DNA from: Heritiera littoralis
Taxonomy: Eukaryota; Streptophyta; Magnoliopsida; Malvales; Malvaceae
NCBI GenBank assembly: GCA_031772115.1
Contig: JAPDPK010000017.1
Coordinates: 2,480,001-2,544,000, forward strand
DNA length: 64,000 nt
Direction: 5' to 3'
Under the pieces are notes generated by a model. That model was not told the origin of the DNA. It saw only the letters and a list, made by a program, of their open reading frames with translations, and did not search any database. The position numbers and the translations under genes were made by a program. Positions 49,001-58,976 of the stretch are shown piece after piece (positions within the stretch are counted from its first letter, which is position 1; each line of letters opens with the position of its first letter).

Positions 49001-50347
49001 TTATCATATCATTATATGAAAAAAAAATAACAACATGCTTGGTTTAAATTCTTGATCTTAAATGTCCCTTTTGAACTTAATATTAATATCATATATTAAT
49101 GATTAATTCATACAATGAAATGTGAGGCTATGATCAAAATCTTTAAAATAATGCTTTGGCAGACCATGGCTAAAACTTGTCTTAATGTCTTAGTAATTTG
49201 TAATTAATCTTCTAAACCATTTAGAATTTTAATTTAGTTAGGACATTTAATTATTCTGATGTATCATATTCTAAACCATTTGGAAATATCAAATAATTAA
49301 ATTTCATGTTAAATTAAATGATTAAGAAATCTTAGTCCAACTAGGATTAGCAGTATTAGCTTCTAGTGCAACTAGAATTTGTCTTATGTTTTAATTGGGA
49401 ATCCTAAACCTTGTAGGAGTCTTAATTGAATATAGACACATCATAGAAACCAATTTTCTAGAGTCCTAGTACAATTAGGACATCTAAATTCCAACAAGAC
49501 ATAAACATATTCTCTTTAAAACAAAGAATCCTAGTCAAACTAGAATTGTTACTAACTATAACTTACTTTGAATTAATTAGGATTAAAGGAAGAGAATTGG
49601 CCAACAAGTCTGACCTCTAAATATCCTCAATTATAGTATACTAAGACTTTTAAAACTCTTTTTTCAAGCCTTTAGTTTGTTGTTTTCCTCCAAGAAACAA
49701 TTTCATTGAGTTGCAACCAAACAATCTACAGGATTAAGAAATCAAATCTCTTAACAAGAGAAACAACTTTCTCAAAAGATTTAATATCAATATCAAAGGA
49801 AAGTTTTCCCTAAAACTAATTTGGAAATGTTCTTAATATTCTTAGCCATTACAAGAACCAAGTTCAACAAGAAATTCTAAGCCAAAGAATAAAAAAGAAT
49901 CACAAACTCAAAACTAAACATTCAAAGCAGTTTTCCAGATTCTAGCAGACTTTTTACCCAAAGTTGTGCTCAACATTTGAACGCCAAAACACTTATTAAT
50001 TTACCTATTAACTCATGTTAAATTTTAAGAGCCATTGGGATTGTCTAAAGAGAATTAAAAATCTCGTAATACTACTTACTTAGAATTTTCAAGTATTAGG
50101 ACAGCTTTAAAAGAAAATTTCAATAAATATTCAAATGATGTCCGCAAATCATAAGAAATTGAATCCAATCATCCTAAGACATCATAATTTTATATTAAAA
50201 AAGAATCATATCAAAAAGATTCCGTTAAGCACAATTTTCAACCTTCACAAATCAATGGACAAATTGTACTCAAAACAGTTTAGAAATTAAGAACAACCAA
50301 ATAATCATATTTGCATAAAACTTGATCAAAGGGGGTTCGATGCCAAT
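46089..50347 (-). mobile_element. Internal region of copia element K, gag-bearing and nearly pol-less
   Basis: The region is bounded by a copia-type polypurine tract at 46089-46100 and a primer-site-like ATTGGCATCGAAC (minus, about 50333-50346) next to TGTAGGTTTC at 50348. Only 4.3 kb separates them. The 5' 1.5-2 kb on the minus strand is untranslated. Gag follows at about 47960-47180, then only unrecognisable, stop-dense sequence. It is either a large non-autonomous derivative or a deleted copia. The several plus-strand frames are not supported. Confidence 0.6.
47180..47960 (-). pseudogene. Copia gag remnant
   Basis: Minus-strand reading across frame changes shows the copia gag landmarks: a LIRSHVLRMMGLI stretch, then YDYELSIDLIMSSLA, YSNLVLNINMNQLDTI and ISNLLNMF. 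A Lys/Ser-rich tail follows (KEKKRRKGSSKGKMN). Copia gag normally continues into a CX2CX4HX4C knuckle and protease; neither is clear here. Stops interrupt the frame. Confidence 0.75.
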
Positions 50348-52092
50348 TGTAGGTTTCTTAGGACATGCATAAGTGGATCATACATGAACATATAAAGGTC
50401 AAATGCAGCAAAAACAAAACTATTTCCTCAAGAAACCGATCCTAGTAGATATTTTTGATCAAGAACATTCAATTTCCATGTAAACACATATCAAGAATCA
50501 CAAAAGAGGTTCAAGAACCATACCTAAGTTTTAGATATTGTAATTTAAGGTTTGCTCCTTGTTGTTTATGCTTAATCTTCTTGCCTTGAATCACATACCA
50601 TCCCATGTATGATAGTCTCTAATGTAAGTCCACACAACTAGCAATGAAATCTTTAAGATGATGGATTATATCACAGCCGTCACCATGCTAATAACATGAG
50701 TTTCATAAACTCATCACAACTTCTTTTGATTCACTTGACACTTATAATCATAAAGGAAACACTTTTGTTAAGCAAGCAAAAGAGAAAAGAAGGAAGACAA
50801 GAGGTGGGCGGCAAAAACTATACTAGGTCTTGCCACCAATAACGATAACAATAATCCTCTTAGTATGGTCAACCATACTAATCTATTTATAGGTTAGGTT
50901 AAATGTGTTTCATTAATTGGTATATTTACCTTTTAGCCTTTCAACTTATTTTAATTGCAATTGGATCCACCTTTTCATTAAACCATTTAATTAGAGGTAA
51001 GACGCAAATTATAATTAAAGGTAGGGGACCACAACTTAATTAAACTCTTTTAATTTATTCTAATTAACCAAACCCTTTTAGCTAAGCCCATCAATCCATT
51101 TTAAGTATAATTTAGCCAAATGACTAATTAAAACTCTTTTAATTAAGTTTGTTTAATTATATTTAATTAATGTTAATTATAATTCTATCCGAAAAGTGCA
51201 AATGGGAAATTTTTGAATTTTCATAAATTAATCTATTTTCATCGTTGACTACTACTCTATATTTGACCCATTAGGCTCCTAACATCATGGTAATGAGCTT
51301 GAATCATAATTCGAATTCATAAATCAAATTGGGCATCCAGTTATACCACATGACCTCTCAAATGTTAGACAGTTTAAGAGTGATTTTCAATTCTTAGTCT
51401 TCTAATGATAAGTCTTTCAATATAAGAAACATCCTTCCATCGATTATATCTTAATGAATTAATAATAATGGTATAGTATTTGCATATCAATTATTATATT
51501 AATTCTTGCAACTTTAAGATTGACTTCAATGAATCCTATGAAACCAATTTTGTCAATGATTCATTATGCCATGGCCATGGACATGTACAAGTCAATCTTA
51601 AGAACAAGGAAGATTTATCCCTTAAATTCATTTGGGGTGATAGATTCTCTTTGAACTATTCATCCACATTCATATGCTTTAGGCAACATCCAAAAGCACC
51701 TTTTCTAGGCATTTAAGCCGCTAAACCCATAAAAACAAAATCAAAGTATGACGTTCCACATATAAGATGACTTGGTCTCTCAAGTTAAAGGATCACTTAT
51801 ATGACTATCACATGAAGAATCTTTCCATAGACACATGAGTGAAACTACCAAACAAAATTCTCATGTTGGCTCATGTTCAATGAACTTGTTCTCTAGCAAG
51901 CATTCACATGTTATACTCAAGTATCTCTCATACTTCAATTTATGTATCAATTGTTTACTTCACAAGTAAGAGGCTTAACATATACTAATCTTTAGAACAT
52001 TGTCCATTCTTGACAATACATTGATTAGGCATGGTTTTTAGGAACAAGATTTAGATGAATAAGGATCTCATAATTATAACCCTTTCTAATTC
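50348..52092 (-). mobile_element. Copia LTR/terminal region (element K), part 1
   Basis: It starts TGTAGGTTTCTTAGG beside the primer-like site and runs, non-coding, to the solo LTR at 52098. Its right part (52060-52097) pairs with 28130. The sequence resembles the long untranslated ends of Tork/Angela-type copia elements. Confidence 0.5.
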
Positions 52093-55000
52093 CTTTTGTC
52101 ACAGTGTGAGTACACAGTATTTTACACTTTTTTTACACATTTTCATACACATTAATTGGTTGGATTGTCTATGATGCCTTTATTTCCCATTTCCAATTCA
52201 ATAATAAATAGTAATTTTTGTAAATTACTTTAATTCACATTAGTAAAATATTTACAAAATAGTATTTATATCAATCATATACATCCCCTATTTAATAAAC
52301 AGTGTAGTACTGTAAAAGTAAGGCTGAATTTATAAAAGAAAATAAATATACCTCCAAGAGCTAAACAAGCTGCCTTGGGTAATCAATACACAGTTGATAA
52401 TCCTCGGATGATACATTTCTTGGTCATTGAAAATACTCTGGAGAGATGAAAATAAAGGGGTGAGCAAAACACGGTTCAGTAAGAGAGTTGTATGCAATTT
52501 TGATATCACAAAAACTATATGCAGTAAAATCCTTTAGTTTCCTATCAATATGCTAGGCACACTAAAAGGAAGGATACTATAGTCGGTCAGGTAATCCAGA
52601 TGGAGCATGGAAGGTATTTTGAAATACCTGTGTTGTCCTGAAAACCCAGAGCGACTATAGGGAGTAGAAATTTAATTTAATGTAAAATTTATTTGAAATA
52701 TTCACTGCTTATAAATATTTCACATACTATACTTGAGTAAAATAACTCATTAAATCATATAAGTCAACACTTGAAAACAATTTGATTTCCACCATTGAAA
52801 TCATCATCTTTACACATGTAACAGTAAAATAAACTGTTCAAATGTAATATCAGTTCAGTGGTAAAAACACTTCGGTAAACAGTACATTTCAGTAAATATC
52901 ATAAGAATCAATAATAACACGCGAAATAATAGTGGAGACTAGGCAACACCCTAATAATATCATGCTATAATGCCCATAGGGAACAGTAATAATAAACACA
53001 TGAGATCTATGGCCATTGTCTATAAATGTCCTCGGTCGTACACTGAGCAGGTGTCAACCGAGATGCTGAAGACAGGCTCAATGTCAGCAGCTTCACACAG
53101 TATCAATAACACATGAACATGTGACACGTGAGCATGATATAGGGCCTATCAGTCTCAAAACAGTATATGTGAAATCTCATTACCTTTATGGAATTAAATA
53201 AATTCAATAATATCTTTCAGAAAATCCATAAAGGTATAAATCACAGTATCTCGTACGGTGAAAACAATGTTATAAATAATTACACTGTAGTAATAAATCT
53301 CATAAATATTTTATTTCACCATAATCACATGTACTCGTATTTCCACACTTTCCTTCCAAAATTCAACTATCAAGATTACTGGAAATCATTTTTTCTGTAA
53401 TTTCATACTTTATAGAAAATAGTAATATTTATTTTCCAAAATTCATAGTGATTTCATAAATACATGTTTCAATATGGTACACATGTAGAAACATTTTAGT
53501 CTCAAAATAATATTCACACGATAATATCATCTTTATAGAAATCATTACACGTGGTAAAAATCTCCGGTCAATCCATAAAAGATATTTAATAAAATAGTGA
53601 ATATTATACTGAAAATAATTTATAAAATATTCATTATTCAGCATTTCACTTTACAAATCATATATTCCACTATGAAACACTTGGGATGAATTTTCGATAA
53701 TTTAACTTTTATCGAAATCAGTAGCATGATTATTTAATAAATGTTTTTCAGTAAATTCACGATTTATGGAAAATAATAAATATTTTACTCTTGAGGCTAG
53801 GAAAATATTTCATGATGCACTAAAATATTTCATGGCATTTTTATAAATATTTTTAATAAATTTCAGCAGCATAACAGCTGCTAACACCCTAGCTCCTTGC
53901 AATTACAACACAGTTCAAACTAGCCAAAACAACCACATATTCACCACATTCGAGGCAATTCAATTCCAAAATAATTTCATAAAATTATTGGCATGAAAAT
54001 CATGCATCCAAGATATCCATACAAATTACACACATGTCCCTTACCTGTCTGTCAAAACCGAGCTTCCCGATAGCACCACACGAAAACCTAACTCTCGAGC
54101 TGCATTTAATTCCACCAAAATTATTAGCTTATTAAATACTTATTTTTAAGCTATAGTTTATATCATAATGCAGCCACATTGGACAATGCAAATATTTTGT
54201 AGTACAATTTCTATTGGTAGTATAACGTAACTTCTTCGTTTTGCTTCGAATTTTAAATCTAAGCATATCGACAGACTTCTCGTAATTCCTACAGTCTAAA
54301 TCTACCCTTAAACCATCAAAACAGCCATGAATCACACTCCCCTTCACCAAATCAACAATTCATTCTTACCAAGTTATTCTACTATGCTTAACAATTAATT
54401 TGGCACCATTTTTAAGTATGAAACTATATGGATTCATCATGCTCCCATGTTGGCCAAATGGTTCTCTAATGGTGCATTTTTATTTTTCAACAATTTAATG
54501 AAACTAAGGTTATAGGCATGATCACTAAGCTTAAAGGAATAATTACATGCCATTGGATTTAAGAAAAACATAAGAAATGGTGACCTTACCTTACTTGGCT
54601 GAAACTTGGGAGCCTCTTTTCTCCTTGTATAGTGCCTTATAAGATGAGATATTGGTATAGAAATATAGAGGAGATGGAGAGGAACATTTTTCAAGTTGTA
54701 ATTTTTGTGAAATTCTAGCTATAAAATAAGGTAGAAAAGGTTAAAGTTTCTTTTCTTCTTTCTTTCTTCTGAAAGGCGTGAGAACACTTGGGGAAGACAA
54801 TGAATAGTGCCAGCTCTCAGCAGAATTAAAGGTGTGAAAAATTCTGAAAATAGGCAAAATTACCAAAATACCCTTGGTTATGAAAATATCAGACAATTTT
54901 GCCCTTACGATCCCGTTGTCTTAAAAACCCTGTAAACGCACTGCAAATTTTTGGATTCTAGTACCAAATGATCATATTAAATGTATCTTAATGATTGGAA

Positions 55001-55390
55001 GTGGTTTCGTCGACGCACGGTGCACAGATAGTGAGAAATTATGATTTTACCCCCGCGACCCGCCAACGAAATTTTTTGTTTTGGTGATCGTTTCGAAAAA
55101 TCTATTGACACCGTGTTAAAGTACTTCCCTTGGGACGTATCCGTTATTTTCCAATTTGTTTATCATACTTCACAAAACAATGCAAATAGAGTATTTTAGC
55201 CTCCAAATTTTCATAATATCATTATTAGATCATCCGTACACTGTTTCCTCAATCATATGTACATCTGAGCTTGGAAATCCAAGTGGGCCCACATTACACT
55301 TTCACTTGTAATCATTTAATACCTTAATTTCACTTAATTAATAACCACACATCACATGTACAATATAGTAGAAACAGTTTTCACACCTTT
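52093..55390 (-). mobile_element. Solo LTR (3.3 kb) with CCTTT target duplication
   Basis: The LTR is 52098-55385. It starts TGTCACAGTGTGAGTACAC and ends CAGTTTTCACA. CCTTT is at 52093-52097 and 55386-55390. It has clear group motifs: gggtgagcaaaacacggttc near 52457, the near-palindrome AGGTATTTTGAAATACCT at 52612-52629 and ctatggccattg near 53008. It has no coding domain. Removing it joins the two copia pieces into a sequence collinear with 28130-28275. Confidence 0.92.
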
Positions 55391-55497
55391 ACAAGGTCAA
55401 TTTTGCTCCATAGGCTTGACCATAATCAATGACAAATAATCCCTATTATTTTCGCTCTAAATAGTAAAGGAAAATTTTTATGTCCCTTACTATAAGG
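55391..55497 (-). mobile_element. Copia terminal region (element K), part 2
   Basis: It matches 28195-28265 (tgacaaataatccct and a following taaatagtaaaggaaaa). Homology stops at about 55497, where the inverted-repeat element begins. Confidence 0.6.
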
Positions 55498-55514
55498 AAA
55501 ATTCTACATACATA

Positions 55515-56017
55515 CATACATGCCCTCTAAATTAATACTCTTGGGACCCATTCTTGAGTATTAATTTAGAGGAATTATTAATTTAAAGAGTTTTACTTTA
55601 TGAATTGTTATTGTCTTAATAAAATGTGTGTTTAATTGTCATGTTCTTTAAATCCCTTTAATAACTTTATAGCCTTTAATTTTATAAAAATCTCCTTACA
55701 AATATATATATTTTTAATATATTCATATTTTTTAACTCTTAAAATAAAATATTTTAAATATGGTAATATTTTACAAATTAACATCTTAGAGTGCTTTTTA
55801 GTTCCTGAATACTATGTAATATATTTTGTATTTTTTTATCAAATTATTAATTTATGCGATAATTTAGACTAAAATTTTACACTAAGTTTTAAAATAAAAT
55901 TATTAATTATTACAATAAAGGCTTTTATTAAGTTTTTTCACTGGTCCAAGTCGGGAACATAATTTTTTTTGTTAATTTAAGGAGGTTATTAATTTAGAGA
56001 GGATTAATTTACAGGTG

Positions 56018-56022
<5 letters not shown>
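55515..56022. mobile_element. ~500-bp MITE with repeated ctctaaattaata ends
   Basis: The left end TGCCCTCTAAATTAATAC and the right end, read in reverse as CACCTGTAAATTAATCC, are imperfect inverted repeats. Sub-terminal copies (ttaatttagaggaattatta, ggttattaatttagaga) flank cttgggacc/ggtccaag words. This pattern is seen in a widespread plant MITE group. No coding capacity. The TSD is not clear, so the edges are approximate. Confidence 0.6.
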
Positions 56023-56023
<1 letters not shown>

Positions 56024-56074
<51 letters not shown>

Positions 56075-56273
56075 ATCCATGGGAGAGGAAAGTGAGGGAA
56101 AGAAAAGAAAAAAGGAGGAAGGAACCAGAGGGGAAGGGAGTTCATGGCAATTGGTCTCCATATATATATATATATATATATATGAAAATCCATGGGAGAG
56201 GAAAGTGAGGGAAAGGAAAGAAAAAAGGAGGAAGGAACCAGAGGGGAAGGGAGTTCATGGCAATTGGTCTCCA
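56024..56273. repeat. 113-bp tandem duplication with (TA)n spacers
   Basis: Two units with near-identical cores start gaaaatccatgggagagg at 56071 and 56184. Each core is preceded by a (TA)n run (56024-56070 and 56159-56183). The cores differ by one base near 56105/56218. The overlapping minus- and plus-strand frames are artefacts of the repeat. Confidence 0.93.
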
Positions 56274-57239
56274 TTTTTCTCTTTTTTTTCATATTTTTCA
56301 AAGAGCTTTTCTAGATTTTTATACTTTATATTTTTAACTTTTTTTTTCCAAATTTTGCGTTAAGGAAATAATAATATTGAATTAACTCAGTTGGAACCAA
56401 CATACAATCTTTACTTCTGAAAAAAGGAAGCCCAAGTCTAAAGCAAAAGGCCATCTAAAAGCACTGGTTTGCAGCTCATTTAAGCCTATTATATAACTAT
56501 TGGGCTGAGCTCTGAATCACCGTAGTAGCACCATACTCAAAAAATACCACGAACCCAGATAACCCTTGATGACCAGCAAATTAAAGCTGCAACGACAATT
56601 AAATCAAATTTGAAAACTGCAAAGAAGGAAAATTTCCTCTGGCCTTTTATTTATTTTTGTTACACGTACCTTTTTCCTCCTTGAGAACTAGCTTTGATTG
56701 CTGAAATGAAAGTGATTTTTAATTAGGAAAAAGTAGTTTTCAAAGTATTAAATTGATTTCGGCATCCTTCACGTGCTTCTAGTTCTCACAAATTCACAAT
56801 CACGCCCAAGGAAATTGTCCCTTTTGGATCCTTTGCTTTAATTTAGTTAAAAAGACAAAGGAAAAAACTTTACTACTTTCTTTTGAAAAACAAAATAATC
56901 AAATTTGGTTAAATTTGTAAAACCAATTCTGAAAACTTGATTTTCTTTTTTTTTTTATTTTGCAAATGTGAATAGTTCACTTATCGTTTTAATTCAATTC
57001 TGAAAATGAAAATCGTTTGGTTACTTGGCTTCATTCTATGCATCTGAACTTCACAGCATCATTTTTCCTACAAAGGCTAGATTTGGATATTAATATGGGC
57101 CATGAATTTTCAGTTCATTTTCCTACTTCCAATCACGGAAAACGTTGGAAATTAATTGCCGTAAATTATTTTACAGAAACAAACAGGCCCATAGTAATTT
57201 GTGAAAATGCAGCTCAGATAGCAGAATCTTTTTAGTGTA
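56274..57239. other. Apparently low-copy intergenic sequence
   Basis: No transposon domain, LTR end or RNA gene is seen. The 72-codon plus frame at 57017-57235 has no recognisable motif. This is the 3' flank of the candidate gene at 57430-57660. Confidence 0.5.
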
Positions 57240-57429
57240 GATAAGCCATTGAATACAGGCAGCAATATTTTGAATCCAGGTTAAAACCAGGATCATATCG
57301 CCATAGGCAGATATTTTGCTTCCTAAACAAAGACCAGAATTTACAAATCAAAATGACAGAATAAAAATGGGTTGTCATCTACAACTCTGTTGGAGCAATG
57401 ATTTTGGAAAAAAAGAAGAGAAAATGTTT

Positions 57430-57660
57430 TCAAGCAGACAAGGCTCCATTGAAAGCTGCAACACCAATCTGGCTTTTCGGTTCTAAAGCCAACTTGACAA
57501 CCTCAATTCTTTCCTGCCCACTTTTGCTTCTCACCTTCTGAGCCAAAATTGCTACACAAGAAACCAGGTTAACCTCTTGTTTCTCAGCCCCAAGTTTACT
57601 TCTTGAAATCCTGACCCTCCGTTCATACTCCTCAGCAACAAGCATGGCAATATCTGCCAT
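57430..57660 (-). CDS. Small intronless host gene candidate, 76 aa, unknown function
   Basis: I do not recognise the family. The frame is open further up (to about 57735), but an in-frame TGA lies just above it and there is no ATG before 57660. Translation therefore most likely starts MADIAMLVAEEYERRV. The product is soluble-looking, charged and mainly helical, with an EEYERRVRISRSKLG stretch and a C-terminus EPKSQIGVAAFNGALSA. No signal peptide, membrane segment or metal motif is visible. The frame is clean, unlike the surrounding transposon frames. A TATA-like run lies ~180 bp upstream. A splice-acceptor-like tttgtccacag near 57717 means a longer spliced form cannot be excluded. It could also be a gene fragment. 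Confidence 0.55.
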   Translation of the reverse strand: MADIAMLVAEEYERRVRISRSKLGAEKQEVNLVSCVAILAQKVRSKSGQERIEVVKLALEPKSQIGVAAFNGALSA

Positions 57661-57837
57661 CTCTAACTCTCTGATCGAAAGCCCTGGAAACAATATGCCG
57701 TGAAACTTGGATGAAACTGTGGACAAAGACTTTGATCAGGTAAGTATTAATAGGGGGAAGACCTTGAAAGTGCGCAGTCAACAAACAGGAATGGATAAGG
57801 CTGACAGGTGGTGGTGAGTTTAGGAGGGTATACCGTA

Positions 57838-57846
57838 TATATATTT
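57838..57846 (-). promoter_or_regulatory. TATA-box candidate for the small gene
   Basis: The minus strand reads TATATATAC within ttaaaatatatatacgg, ~180 bp upstream of the ATG at 57660. Transcription would start near 57810, giving a 5' UTR of ~150 nt without upstream ATGs. A TTGACT word (WRKY-site-like) lies at 57776-57781 on the minus strand. This is inference only; A+T-rich words occur often here. Confidence 0.35.
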
Positions 57847-57959
57847 TAAAAGTTTTAACGCGGGACTCAAGGTTTCTTTGTTTAGTGGACTTCGGACATG
57901 ACTTGGTGCCATAGTTCGTTTCTGAATTCCTGTTGACTTATTATACAAGACACCTTTTT

Positions 57960-58976
57960 TATTTTTAATAGGGAAAAAAAACAACCGAGAATGTTGGCAT
58001 AATGGTGCTGGTTTAAATATTTTAGAAAAGTTGAATTCATGCTCAAATATTATTGGTCAGTTGGGTCACACTCTTGCTACAAAATTCATACATGACATGG
58101 AGAGCTGCAAAAAACGGATGGTCTTGTTGCGGGAAAAGGAGGACTCGGCCTCGGTTGGTGAGTTCACTGAGGTGAGAAATAAGTTTATTTCTTTATTAGC
58201 ACGGGAGGAGACGCACTGAAAACAGCGTGCAAAAAAGTTTTGGCTCAGGGATGGTGATTCAAATACGAGGTTTTTTCATGCAGTGGCAAATGGTCAACGA
58301 AAAAAGAATAAAATCCATAGACTATGTGACAGCTCGGGTCAGTGGGTTGAAGATTCGGTAGGACTAGCTGCAGTGATAAAAGATTATTTTGATAATCTTT
58401 TTGCACCTAGTTCAAGTTGCTATGAGCCTGTTATAGATGTGGTATGTCCCATTGTTAGTGATGATGATAATGCTGGCCTCTTGACTCCGTATGTAGTTGA
58501 GGAATTTAAAACGGCATGTTTTGAGATGCACCCAGTTAAAGCTCCAGGACCTGATGGTTTTAACTTGGGCTTTTATCAGCACTTTTGGTACTTACTGGGT
58601 CAGGATATTGTCCAAGCTTGTATTGGGTGGTTGAATTCGGGTTCTTTGCCGACAGGGCTAAATGAAACTAATGTTGTCTTAATTCCGAAACGTGAGTCCC
58701 CCTCCTCTATGAAGGATTTCTGACCCATTTCTTTATGTAATGTCTTGTATAGGATTATTGCAAAAGTTCTTGCAAATCGGTTGCGGTCGTTGCTGCCTAG
58801 AATTATATCTGTTGAACAGTCTGCTTTTGTTAAAGGGCACTCCATTGTGGATAATATCCTTATAGCCTTTGAGTTGATTCATCATATGAAGACTAAGCAT
58901 GGTGGTAAAACGGGGGATGTTGCTTTGAAGATTGATATTTCGAAAGCATATGATAGGGTGTGTCATAATGTATTAA
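57960..58976 (+). pseudogene. L1-type LINE ORF2 fragment, truncated at both ends
   Basis: The reading covers the linker and N-terminal half of a plant L1 reverse transcriptase: FWLRDGDSNTRFFHAVANG, MHPVKAPGPDGFN, VVLIPKRESP, PISLCNVLYRIIAKVLANRL, QSAFVKGHSIVDNILIAFE and ALKIDISKAYDRV. Two stops disrupt it: TGA near 58217, where the family has Trp, and TGA near 58722, where it has Arg. The reading ends before the FADD catalytic box because unrelated LTR sequence begins at about 58976. The endonuclease half is absent. Confidence 0.9.

Noticed and set aside
56020..56363. Frames rich in Ile-Tyr and Lys-Glu
   Set aside because: Produced by the (TA)n runs and the duplicated purine-rich unit.
57661..57726. 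Extension of the small gene to a TTG start (98 codons)
   Set aside because: A nuclear plant gene would be expected to use ATG; no in-frame ATG exists above 57660 and an in-frame stop lies just upstream.
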